38,650 bases of DNA, taken from assembly GCA_040403495.1 (NCBI GenBank), contig JBBAKM010000027.1:1-38650 (forward strand), written 5' to 3'. The number at the start of each line of letters is the position of its first letter. The first letter of the stretch is position 1. Under the pieces are notes generated by a model, which did not search any database, was not told where the DNA came from, and worked only from the letters and a program-made list of their open reading frames with translations. The stretch comes from JABMMZ01 sp040403495. GTDB lineage: Bacteria > Bacteroidota > Bacteroidia > NS11-12g > UBA955. The translations under genes and the position numbers were made by a program. Shown here piece after piece: positions 1 to 8,900 of this stretch.

Positions 1-205
1 AGCATGAGGTTATTTGTTATGGGTTAATGGCATTTAGTCATTCTGGAAAAAGTTGAGCGTTGGCATGAGAAGAGGACTTTTATTCAGAATCTTTTAATGG
101 TTAATAGTTTCACGCCGTGAAGCATGAGGTTATTTGTTATGGGTTAATGGCATTTAGTCATTCTGGAAAAAGTTGAGTATTGGCAGAGGACTTTTATACT
201 TAAAA
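1..205. repeat. Partial tandem duplication, about 120-bp unit
   Basis: Bases 1-57 recur exactly at 121-177, so the period is 120 bp. After that the second copy diverges: it has lost about 4 bases (near 62-70 of the first copy) and rejoins at the GAGGACTTTTAT stretch before drifting away. The junction between copies carries the 13-bp palindrome TTCACGCCGTGAA (109-121). The window begins at the start of a copy, so more copies may lie upstream. No open reading frame of note crosses it. It reads as non-coding intergenic repeat DNA. Confidence 0.85.
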
Positions 206-400
206 ATTTCAGTAAAGGTCCAATAATCTTTCATTGGGTAATGATTTTGATTTCTATCTCAAGTTCAATGTTTCTGAATTATTTTTTCCAATATTTTACA
301 TTGAATCATGAGAAAATGGAGCTATGATATTTTAAAAAAAATAGAAAAAACTTGTTTTTTTTAAAAAACTTATATAAATTGCATTAAATTTAACACCATT
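206..400. other. AT-rich non-coding leader region
   Basis: There is no supportable gene between the tandem duplication and the ATG at 401. A weak promoter-like arrangement is visible: TTG at 352-354 and TATAAATTG at 373-381, about 20 bases apart. This only partly fits the Bacteroidota TTTG / TAnnTTTG pattern. If real it would drive the secreted-protein cluster that begins at 401. Confidence 0.35.
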
Positions 401-1245
401 ATGAAAATCAGAAAATCAGAAAATCAGAAAATCAGAAAATCAGATTTAGTTTTAGTTACTGTTTTAAAAGAAATTCATTATTAATTCTTTTAATAGCTTT
501 AAGTACTAAATTGCACTCACAACAACCTTTTGGAGTAGTCGTAATAAAAAATTGTTACCAAATTGTTACAGGAGACTTGCAAAACACAACAACTTTTAAT
601 TTTATTGATGCACCTGAAGGAAGAGACATTTTTCTCACCTCGACTAATCCATTAGATATTAATGAACTTGAAATAAGTCATTCAAATGATGGAATTAATT
701 GGAATCTTGATAATACAATCCCAATTAATTCAAATTACACACTTGACCCAAATTTTGTTTTTTACAAAATAAACCCAATAAGAAATCCAGGAACAATTGG
801 AAATGGTGCTGCACCAGTAATTTTAAATTATATAAAGCCTGAATTTACTATTAAAAATCATACTGAAGGTCCCACAGTCAACTGTGTTACCTTCAATAGC
901 CAAAACCTTGAAATGAATTTTCCTAAATTTGATGGCTTATGTGCAATTACACCTTACTATTCGCTAAAATTAAATTCTAACGACCCAACATCTGGGCTTC
1001 CATATCCTTTTTCAAAAAACTTTGAAATTACAGATAAATCTTTTAATCTGAATATCCCTCCATCATTTTGTAATCAACAAATTTTAGATATTTATGGTAA
1101 TATTGTAAGCCCTTGCCTCAATTTTGATATTGAAGTACTTATTACACCTTGTCCTCATTGCTTAAATGCCCCTAATCTAATCTTTACCTTTCCAATTAAA
1201 ATTTGTTGTTCATGTGGCCCCCCAGTAAATTATGACCAAGATTAA
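401..1245 (+). CDS. Secreted protein of unknown function, start out of frame
   Basis: The long frame is open from 394 to 1245 and from about 463 reads as a classical signal peptide: basic KRN, a hydrophobic run LLILLIALS, then LHSQQ. It has no ATG or GTG; the first TTG (511) lies after the signal peptide and would remove it. The only suitable ATG (401) is in another frame and is separated from the signal peptide by the (AAAATCAG)5 tract, so the gene appears switched off in this assembly. The mature part is about 240 residues, rich in Asn, Pro and Cys, with a Cys cluster near the end (CPHC and CCSC). I do not recognise a domain, and unlike its two downstream neighbours it has no T9SS tail. It is 20 bp from the next gene and probably heads that operon. 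A sequencing or assembly error in the repeat is the main alternative. Confidence 0.65.
404..443 (+). repeat. Octanucleotide tandem repeat (AAAATCAG)x5
   Basis: Five perfect tandem copies of AAAATCAG follow directly after the ATG at 401-403. The unit is 8 bp, so gain or loss of one unit shifts the reading frame. With five copies the ATG reads into a stop at 482-484. With 4, 7 or any number equal to 1 modulo 3, the ATG joins the downstream frame that encodes a signal peptide and a secreted protein. This has the form of a simple-sequence contingency (phase-variation) tract. Confidence 0.8.
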
Positions 1246-1265
1246 TTTAAATTATTTCAAGTGTT

Positions 1266-2000
1266 ATGAAAAAGGCAATATTTATTATTTTATTATTAAT
1301 CTCCAACAATTCAAACGCACAGTTTTGGAGAACCGTTGATTTAAATTTACGTTTAATTAGTCCAATTACCTCTGAAGAATCTAAATTAGATTTTGCAACA
1401 CCTGGTGAATTTTTATCAAGTTTTTATATCAAAAACCAAGGTCCAGACACAATTTTCCCTAACGATACTTTAATTTTTTTTGAGTCAAAATTCTTTTATT
1501 ACACAGATGAGAGAACGGTTGTTAAAAAAGAGTTTGGCGACACACTAATTCCAGGAGATTCAATATTATTTGAACACTTTGTTAAATCAAAAATATGGGA
1601 AAACTACGAATACGCTCGTATAAGATTCCAGATTTTTAGTAGTGCTCATTCTAGTCGAAAAACAATATTTACAGAAGTTGGTAATATTGGCTTAGATAAC
1701 ATTTCACAAATGTTTATTAATCTCAGAAAAAACACCTCTATAGAAGACTTAAATTTTAACACCAATTACACAATATTCCCAAATCCATTCCATGAATCCA
1801 TAACAATTAAAACATTAAACAATATAGCCTTTGAGTGGGAATTAATTGATTTAACAGGCAAAGTTTTAATATCTAAATCATCTAAAGTTGATGACCCTAT
1901 AATAGAATTAAACTTAAAGAATTACAATCAGTCAATTTTCTTCCTTAAAATTATAGAATCAAATGGCACTATTTTGACTCATAAAATATTAAAACAATAA
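1266..2000 (+). CDS. T9SS-secreted protein with one CARDB-like domain
   Basis: 244 residues. Residues 1-19 are a signal peptide ending SNAQ. The middle contains a domain with the pattern DLNLRLISP ... PGEF ... IKNQGPDTI ... NDTL, which looks like an immunoglobulin-like CARDB-type module (an inference from the I-x-N-x-G-P-D motif). Residues about 168-244 are a type A T9SS C-terminal sorting domain: IFPNPF, then WELIDLTGKV, and the terminal HKILKQ. The protein should cross the outer membrane by the type IX system and be attached to the surface or released. The gene lies 20 bp after the previous one and 10 bp before a longer paralogue carrying two copies of the same module, so the three are likely co-transcribed. 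The ligand or role is unknown. Confidence 0.8.
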   Translation: MKKAIFIILLLISNNSNAQFWRTVDLNLRLISPITSEESKLDFATPGEFLSSFYIKNQGPDTIFPNDTLIFFESKFFYYTDERTVVKKEFGDTLIPGDSILFEHFVKSKIWENYEYARIRFQIFSSAHSSRKTIFTEVGNIGLDNISQMFINLRKNTSIEDLNFNTNYTIFPNPFHESITIKTLNNIAFEWELIDLTGKVLISKSSKVDDPIIELNLKNYNQSIFFLKIIESNGTILTHKILKQ

Positions 2001-2010
2001 ACATTTTCTT

Positions 2011-3171
2011 ATGAAAAACTTAAAATATTTTGTTTTACAAATCATAATTTCAATGTCTGTTTTTTCATGCCTAAGCCAAATTGACACAAGATATCTTGAC
2101 TTTAATGCTTCTATTATTCATCCAAAAAGAGATTCTATTTTCTATGCCCCATGCGTATTAAATACAACAATAAAAATAATTAATAATGGTCCTGATAAAA
2201 TTATACCTGGTGATTCAATATGGATTGAAAAAATGTCTTTAAATACTCTAAAACTGGCTTTTGATAGATACAGATTAAATCAAACTATTGAGAAAGGAGA
2301 TTCTTTTTATTTTAATTTACCCGTTGAAATTAAAGATAGCGCAAACAATCAATTTTATGGTATTTCATATAGGCTTCACTTATATAATTTTAAAGATAGT
2401 TTAAAACAAAATACTTTGAATAGAGGCGCAAAACACAGAGTTCATCCAAGCGTTTATACACATACCTATTTACAACAAAGGCTATACAATGTTGAAATGC
2501 CTAATACACGTTTAATTGATTTGACAACAAGATTATTGCACCCTAAAGCAGGAGATACTATTCAATCACCTGGAAGACTTAATTGTACTATGAGTATTAT
2601 TAATCTTGGACCAGATGATTTAAAAGAATATGACATCATTCAACCATGGTGGGAAATAAAAGCCACAAGTTCATGGTATGCTCCTATACAAGTTGGCAGG
2701 GTTGTAAAACCAGGTGACAGCATTATCGTAAATCAAGACTTTATTTTAAGAGAATATGATGATACTTTAATTACTGATAAATGGCAAATATGTTCCTATT
2801 TCAAAAACCTTTACTCATCTATAAAAATGGATACGATTAGAAAACCTTATAATATTATGTATAATAATGATAAAAGCTGTATTAATACATTCTATATTGG
2901 CATACCTAAACCATTATCTATTAACTACAATTCAACAGATATATCATCCATAAAAATTTTCCCCAATCCAAGTAATGGTTCACTCAAATTAGAAAATACA
3001 TTATTGGAAATTAAGGACATTAAAATATATGATAGTATGGGCAAATCAATTGATTTTAAATGGAATAAGAACGGCAATGAAATTGAATTAATTAAGAGCC
3101 ATTCCGGTATTTATTTTATATCCATTTCAAGCAATAAAGGTATTGTAAATCAAAAATTAATAGTCCACTAA
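2011..3171 (+). CDS. T9SS-secreted protein with two CARDB-like domains
   Basis: 386 residues. The N-terminal hydrophobic stretch ends FSCLSQ; this could be read as a weak lipobox, but a signal peptidase I site fits the T9SS tail better. Two paralogous modules follow: one near residues 28-110 (DFNASIIHP ... IINNGPDKI ... GDSI) and one near 168-250 (DLTTRLLHP ... IINLGPDDL). Both match the single module in the preceding gene. Residues about 310-386 form a type A T9SS C-terminal domain with IFPNPSNG, IKIYDSMGKSI, GIYFISI and the terminal QKLIVH. The duplicated module suggests a surface adhesin or binding protein (inference). It is the last gene of the cluster and converges with the ABC exporter gene on the other strand. 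Confidence 0.8.
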   Translation: MKNLKYFVLQIIISMSVFSCLSQIDTRYLDFNASIIHPKRDSIFYAPCVLNTTIKIINNGPDKIIPGDSIWIEKMSLNTLKLAFDRYRLNQTIEKGDSFYFNLPVEIKDSANNQFYGISYRLHLYNFKDSLKQNTLNRGAKHRVHPSVYTHTYLQQRLYNVEMPNTRLIDLTTRLLHPKAGDTIQSPGRLNCTMSIINLGPDDLKEYDIIQPWWEIKATSSWYAPIQVGRVVKPGDSIIVNQDFILREYDDTLITDKWQICSYFKNLYSSIKMDTIRKPYNIMYNNDKSCINTFYIGIPKPLSINYNSTDISSIKIFPNPSNGSLKLENTLLEIKDIKIYDSMGKSIDFKWNKNGNEIELIKSHSGIYFISISSNKGIVNQKLIVH

Positions 3172-3281
3172 ACCGATACTTTACTCAACCTCAACAATTC
3201 AAAAATTAGTTTTCCCATTATTGAAACCGTAAGAGATAGTTTTAGAAAATCAAAAATCTAAAATCACTAAATCAAAAATAA

Positions 3282-5027
3282 TTAATTCTTCCTCTCCCCA
3301 ATCTGCTGTCTCCACATGGCGTAATACAAGCCTTTTTCATTCAGTAGCTCATCGTGTTTGCCATGTTCTACAATCTGTCCTTGCTCCAATACATAAATGC
3401 GGTTGGCGTGCATGATGGTGCTTAATCGGTGGGCAATTAATATGGTAATGCAATTGTGTTCTTCGTTGATTTTTTTGATAGTTTGGGTAATGTCATCTTC
3501 TGTTAAACTGTCCAAAGCCGAGGTGGCTTCATCAAACACCAACAAATCGGGGTCTCTTAAAATAGCACGTGCTATTGAGAGTCTTTGTTTTTCGCCACCA
3601 CTCACTTTCACTCCTCCCTCGCCTATCATTGAATTAATGCCATTGTCTGCCCTAGCCAATAAACCTTGACAACTCGCTTTGTTTAAAGCACTCAAAATAT
3701 CATCATCACTTGCCTTAGGATTCACAAACAACATGTTTTCTCGGATTGTCCCCGAGAACAATTGCGTGTCTTGAGTTACAAATCCAATTTTTTCTCTTAG
3801 TTCATCTAAATTGATTTCTTTGGCATCAATGCCATCGTATAAAATGTTACCAATTGCTGGTTGATAAAGCCCAACTAATAGTTTAACCAAAGTTGTTTTG
3901 CCCGAACCCGATGGACCAACAAATGCAATGGTTTCGCCTTTATTAACCCTAAAACTAACATCCGAAAGGGCATTGTTACTCGCAGTTTGGTGTTTGAAAG
4001 AGACATTTTTAAATTCAAAATAATTCAAATCCCCTAACAATGCCGGTTTTGCTGGCTTGTAATCAATAGGCGTGTCCATCAATCTCTTAAAATTGTCCAA
4101 AGACACTTCGGCTTCACGGTGTATCAAAATGATATTGCCCAATTCCTGCAATGGATTGAACAAAAAGAAAGAATAAAAGAGGAATGTAAAATATTGTCCT
4201 GGAGAAAGTGTGTTGTTGAAAATAAGAAACAACAACACAATAATCATGGTACTTCTGGTTAATTGAACAGTAGTCCCTTGCAAGAAATTCAAACTGCGGA
4301 TGTATTTTACCTTTTTAAGTTCTAAACCTAGAATTTTATAAGTGGTATTGTTCAGTCTTTCTATTTCTTGATTGGCTAAACCCAAACTTTTAACCAATTC
4401 AATGTTTCTCAAACTTTCTGTTGTGCTGCCTGCCAAAGCGGTGGTTTCACCAATGATGTTTTTTTGCATCACTTTTATTTTTTTACTCAGCAAAGAACTG
4501 ATTAACCCAATCACAATAATAGCACCTACATAAACCAAAGCTACTTTTAAACTGACACTGATGGTAAAAATCATGACGAAAACAATACCAACTACAGAAG
4601 TAAACAATATACCAATAAAAGCAGTGATTAGTTTTTCGGTATCAATTCTCACTTTTTGTAGAATGCTTAAAGTTTCGCCACTTCTTTGGTCTTCAAACAC
4701 TTGATAAGGCAATTCTAGAGAATGTTTCAAACCATCAGCAAATATTTTAGCCCCTAATTTTTGAACAATCACATTGGTGTAATAATCCTGAAAATTTTTG
4801 GCGACTCTCGAAATAAAGGTAACACCAATCGACATACCCACCAACATCAACGCTTTTTTAAGAAACTCATCACTGGTTAAAGAGTCCTTTTTCATGATAA
4901 TTTCATCCACAATTCTTCCTGTAATTTGAGGATCGAGCAAAGAAAAGGTCTGGTTGATGGCTGCTAAAAACAAGGCTAACATGAGAATAGGCCATTGTAG
5001 TTTTAGATATTTGATTAGTATTGACAT
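3282..5027 (-). CDS. ABC exporter, fused permease and ATPase
   Basis: 581 residues, the usual size for a half-transporter that works as a homodimer in the inner membrane. Residues 1-310 carry about six membrane segments. The nucleotide-binding domain follows with Walker A GPSGSGKT (371-378), Q-loop Gln419, signature SGGEKQ (476-481), Walker B LLVFDE (495-500) and the H-loop His533. It belongs to the MsbA/LmrA-like type I exporter family; the substrate (lipid, peptide or drug) cannot be told from sequence. The gene lies 23 bp downstream of the FGE-like gene, with leuS upstream in the same direction, so it may be co-transcribed with them. The ATG is at 5025-5027. Confidence 0.9.
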   Translation of the reverse strand: MSILIKYLKLQWPILMLALFLAAINQTFSLLDPQITGRIVDEIIMKKDSLTSDEFLKKALMLVGMSIGVTFISRVAKNFQDYYTNVIVQKLGAKIFADGLKHSLELPYQVFEDQRSGETLSILQKVRIDTEKLITAFIGILFTSVVGIVFVMIFTISVSLKVALVYVGAIIVIGLISSLLSKKIKVMQKNIIGETTALAGSTTESLRNIELVKSLGLANQEIERLNNTTYKILGLELKKVKYIRSLNFLQGTTVQLTRSTMIIVLLFLIFNNTLSPGQYFTFLFYSFFLFNPLQELGNIILIHREAEVSLDNFKRLMDTPIDYKPAKPALLGDLNYFEFKNVSFKHQTASNNALSDVSFRVNKGETIAFVGPSGSGKTTLVKLLVGLYQPAIGNILYDGIDAKEINLDELREKIGFVTQDTQLFSGTIRENMLFVNPKASDDDILSALNKASCQGLLARADNGINSMIGEGGVKVSGGEKQRLSIARAILRDPDLLVFDEATSALDSLTEDDITQTIKKINEEHNCITILIAHRLSTIMHANRIYVLEQGQIVEHGKHDELLNEKGLYYAMWRQQIGERKN

Positions 5028-5050
5028 TTAATATTTTATATAAATAAGAA

Positions 5051-5935
5051 TTAGAATTCTAAGACTTCGATAACATATCTAAAACCAACGGTTGCTATTG
5101 GTTTTTCGAGCGTTCTTGTGGGATTATTTATTCTTAAAAATTGAGCAATGCTAAACCAATCACCACCAATGTATTGATTTTTTTCAGCTACTAATTCACT
5201 GACATTACCAGCCATATTGTATAAGCCTAATTCATTAGGAAAATAGGATTCTACTTGGGTGGTGATGAATGAACCATAACCTGTAATACAATCGTGATAA
5301 CTTTGATAAATTACTTCGGTGTTGCCATTTGTTGTAGATTTAACAACTGTACTGCATTTTCCTAAAACAACATTTCCACTTGAATCAAGACTTAAATTTT
5401 CATCACCAATAGTTTTGTAATTGGCTAAAAACATCCCTTTTGAATTTCTTACATACAAACCTTTCCAAGGATAAATTTTGTCTGAGTCGGAAGCCCTTGC
5501 TGCGTATCTCCATTCTGCTTTGGTTGGCAAGCGAATTAAAACCTTTTTAAAAACTCTTTTCGGATCGTTGTTGGTTTTATTGGTAAGCCATTTACAATAA
5601 TTAATAGCTTGTTGTTGCGTTACTCCTACCAAAGGATATTCTTTGTAAGCAGGGTGTTGGAAATAATATCTCTTAAATGGTTCATTATATCGAAACTCTA
5701 AATCATTGACCCAAACAGTGGTATCAGGCAATGCCAATTGATAAGCTGCAATTTGGTTTTGATTTTTCAAATCTTTTAAATAAGCATTGAACTCACCATT
5801 ACTCATTTCAAAAGCAGACATCAACAAAGAATCTTTGACATACATCCAGTTTTGTTTTTTGGCTTTCTTGTAGGGTTTAGGTGAACTAAAACAAAAAAAC
5901 AACAGTCCTAAACTTAAAATAATGTATTTTTTCAT
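5051..5935 (-). CDS. FGE-sulfatase (SUMF1/GldK-like) domain protein, probably non-catalytic
   Basis: 294 residues with an N-terminal signal sequence (MKKYIILSLGLLFFCFSS). The Cys at 15 follows two Phe and does not make a good lipobox. The rest is the formylglycine-generating-enzyme fold, with recognisable landmarks: YPLVGVTQQQAINYCKWL, LIRLPTKAEWRYAARA, YPWKG, LGLYNMAGNVSELV, GGDW and the final GFRYV. True sulfatase-activating enzymes use two Cys near the C-terminus; that region here (NNPTRTLEKPIATVGFRYV) has none. In Bacteroidota this fold also occurs in the gliding and T9SS proteins GldK and GldJ, and the window does encode T9SS cargo. The protein is shorter than GldK, so I would not call it that. 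It lies between leuS and an ABC exporter. Confidence 0.75.
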   Translation of the reverse strand: MKKYIILSLGLLFFCFSSPKPYKKAKKQNWMYVKDSLLMSAFEMSNGEFNAYLKDLKNQNQIAAYQLALPDTTVWVNDLEFRYNEPFKRYYFQHPAYKEYPLVGVTQQQAINYCKWLTNKTNNDPKRVFKKVLIRLPTKAEWRYAARASDSDKIYPWKGLYVRNSKGMFLANYKTIGDENLSLDSSGNVVLGKCSTVVKSTTNGNTEVIYQSYHDCITGYGSFITTQVESYFPNELGLYNMAGNVSELVAEKNQYIGGDWFSIAQFLRINNPTRTLEKPIATVGFRYVIEVLEF

Positions 5936-5974
5936 AATGAAATTAATAACGGTTTTTTAAAATTGTTATTTTAC

Positions 5975-8900
5975 TTAAACCACCACATTTACAATTTTAC
6001 CTTTAACAACAATGACTTTCTTGGCTGGTTTGCCTTCCAAATATTTTAAGGTTTGCTCATTGGCTAGCACTTCATTTTCAATTTCCTTAAGGTCTTTGTC
6101 TAAAGCAAATAATAGATTAAATCTAACTTTACCATTAAAAGAGATAGGATAGTTAAATTCGTTTTCTACTAAAAACTCAGGATTAAATTGTGGCCAATTT
6201 GCATAAACTATCGATTCGTTATGACCAGCTTTAAGCCATAATTCCTCACAAATATGTGGTGCATAAGGTGAAAGTAAAACAATTAAAGGTTCTAAAATTT
6301 GTTTTTTATTGCATTTAAGGTCTTGCAATTCGTTTACACAAACCATAAAGGCACTTACGGAGGTATTAAAACTAAAATTCTCGATATCCTCAGTCGCTTT
6401 TTTGATGGTTTTGTGCAGGATTTTCAATTCCGCTTTAGTTGGTTCAGTGTCAGGAAGCAAGAAAGATTCATTTTCACCTTGGTGGAAGAGTCGCCACAGT
6501 TTACGCAAAAACCTTAAAACTCCTTCAATCCCTTGCGTACTCCATGGTTTGGCATCTTGCAAAGGTCCCAAGAACATTTCGTACAAACGCAGAGTGTCGG
6601 CACCGTATTCGTTGCACACATCGTCTGGATTGACAACATTATGCCATCTTTTTGACATTTTGCCTATTTCAGCACTTGCTAAAAATAATCCATTTTCAAA
6701 TTCAAATTCAGCATTTTCAAATTCACTTGGTCTCCATTTTTTTAACCCTTCAATATCTACTTCATTATTTTTAACTAGATTAATATCAATATAGACTGAA
6801 GATGTTTCAAAATTATTTTTCAAACCAACTGAGACAAATTTATTGGTATTATTTACTCTGTGAATGATGCTAGATATACCCTGAATCATCCCTTGGTTCA
6901 CCAATTTTTTAGCAGGTTCATCAAAAGGCACAACACCGATGTCGTGTAAAAATTTGGTCCAGAAACGGAAGTACAACAAATGTCCTGTGGCGTGTTCGCT
7001 ACCTCCCACGTACAAGTCGATATTTTGCCAATAATCAACCGCTTCTTTAGACACCAAACGGTTTTCGTTTTGAGCATCCATGTAACGCAAAAAATACCAA
7101 GAACTACCCGCCCAACCCGGCATAGTGGTGGTTTCAATTGGGTAAGACACCTCACCCATCTGTTCTCTATTTGCCTCAACCCCTAACCCCTTCTCCAAAA
7201 GAGAAGGGGAACTAAATCCTTGAATTTTATTTAAATTTGGAGAATAGGACCAATTCTTAGCTCTAGACAAAGGCGGTTCTCCTGTTTCAGTTGGTAGATA
7301 CTTGTCAATTTCTGGTAAAACCAATGGCAAATCCTTTTCATCAAAAGTTTTTGGTATGCCATTTTCATAATACACCGGAATGGGTTCTCCCCAATATCTT
7401 TGTCGTCCAAAAACTGCATCTCGCAATCTGTAATTGGTTTTTCCTTTTCCTATTTTCTTTTCCTCAACGGCTTTAATAGCCGCTTTTATAGCCTCTTTGA
7501 CCTCCAAACCATTTAAAAAATCAGAATTGATAATTTTACCTTGTTTGGCTTCGTATACCTCAATAGAAACATCCCCACCTTGAACCACTTCTAAAATTGG
7601 CAATCCAAAATGCTTTGCAAAACTATAATCTCTGGCATCGTGAGCTGGAACGGCCATCACAGCTCCTGTCCCATAGCCTCCTAATACATAATCGGCTATC
7701 CAAATTGGAATTTTTTTCCCTGTAAATGGATGATTAACATATGAACCTGTAAAAGCACCTGTAATGTTCTTTACCTCCGCTTGGCGCTCTCTCTCACTTC
7801 TGTTTTTGGCTTTTTCAGCATATTGTAGTGCTGCATCTCTAAATTCCCCTACACACAAATCATTTAACATTTCATGCTCTGGTGCTATCGCCATGTATGA
7901 AACCCCAAAGATTGTGTCAGGTCGAGTGGTAAAGACTTCTAGGGAGTTTTTTGCTCCTACAACATCAAATCTACTTGAAATTGCCTCATCCCCCAGCCCC
8001 TTCTCCCAGGGAGAAGGGGAGCTAGATTTCTTTTCAGAAATGATATTTTCTAAATTTGAAATGACGGTTTCAATATCATTGTTAACTTCATCATTAGTAA
8101 ATCTCACCACTTCAAAGCCTAACTCATTTAATTTTATTGTTCTAGCTTCATCTGAAATCAAATTGTCTTCTAAACTGTGAATCAATCCATCAATTTCAAT
8201 GATTAAATTTAATTCTAAACAAACAAAATCTGCAATAAACTGATCTATAATGTGTTGTCTTCTAAACTTAGTATCCTGAATTTTTCTATTTCTTATCAGT
8301 TCCCAAACCTTTTCTTCTTCTTTAGTTGGTTCAGAACGGTGTAATTTTGCAAAATCAACTAAAACTGGATACAATTTTTTATTAGCAGTTTGATAATTAA
8401 AACTTGAATCCGCATCCAGTTCCCCTCTCCCTTGGAGAGGGGTTAGGGGTGAGGCAACCTCAAACACTATCGAACAACCTTCACTTTTTCCTATCCAATT
8501 CCTTTGTGACTCCTTGATACTTTCTGTCCAATCGAGAGTATTTAAACCTTGTAACAATCTTTCGGCATAAGCTGATATTCGCAAACTCCACTGATACATC
8601 AATTTTCTCTCTACAGGATAACCTCCTCTTTCGCTCACTCCATCTTTAATTTCATCATTTGCCAAAACAGAACCTAATGCAGGACACCAATTCACCATTG
8701 TTTCGCTCAAAAATGCCAATCTAAATTGCAATAAAATATCCGATTTTCTCTTTTCGTCGAATCCCATCCATTCTGCTGATGTAAACTGAAGTTCTTCCGA
8801 CTGATAACCTTGTTTTTCAAAAGTCGATACCAATTCAGAAATTGATTCTGCTTTATCAGTTTGGGGATTGTACCAAGAATTGAACAACTGAATAAAAATC

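Larger units (their letters stand above)
7981..8457 (-). mobile_element. DUF559 endonuclease element inserted in frame in leuS
   Basis: The segment is 477 bp, exactly 159 codons, and is bounded by TTGCCTCA and its complement TGAGGCAA. It encodes residues about 286-445 of the LeuRS product. Residues about 322-425 match the DUF559 / Vsr-like PD-(D/E)XK family: VWELIRNRKI, KFRRQH (349-354), the acidic Asp362 in ADF, Glu373-x-Asp375 in IIEIDG, and GFEVVRF. These candidate catalytic residues are intact. There is no Met codon in the insert and no stop, so the domain can be made only as part of LeuRS unless a non-ATG start is used. No intein splice motifs are seen. Flanks carry CAACATCAAA (7960-7969) and CAACCTCAAA (8455-8464), 495 bp apart, which resembles an aged target-site duplication. 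Confidence 0.85.

Noticed and set aside
286..450. DUF559 insertion in LeuRS read as an intein (residue numbers given as coordinates)
   Set aside because: No Cys/Ser at the upstream junction and no HN-Cys/Ser/Thr at the downstream one; no Hint-domain motifs. Only the endonuclease-like part exists.
2053..2080. Lipobox in the two-module T9SS protein
   Set aside because: Phe at -2 is a poor lipobox, and T9SS cargo normally has a signal peptidase I site.
6638..6662. KMSKR in place of KMSKS in LeuRS as a sign of an inactive enzyme
   Set aside because: The two Lys are kept and the surrounding sequence is normal; I believe this variant occurs in other Bacteroidota, though I could not check it.
6299..8180. 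Several open frames on the plus strand and other frames across leuS
   Set aside because: They lie opposite a well-conserved synthetase gene, show no family motifs and have no promoters; they are shadows of leuS.
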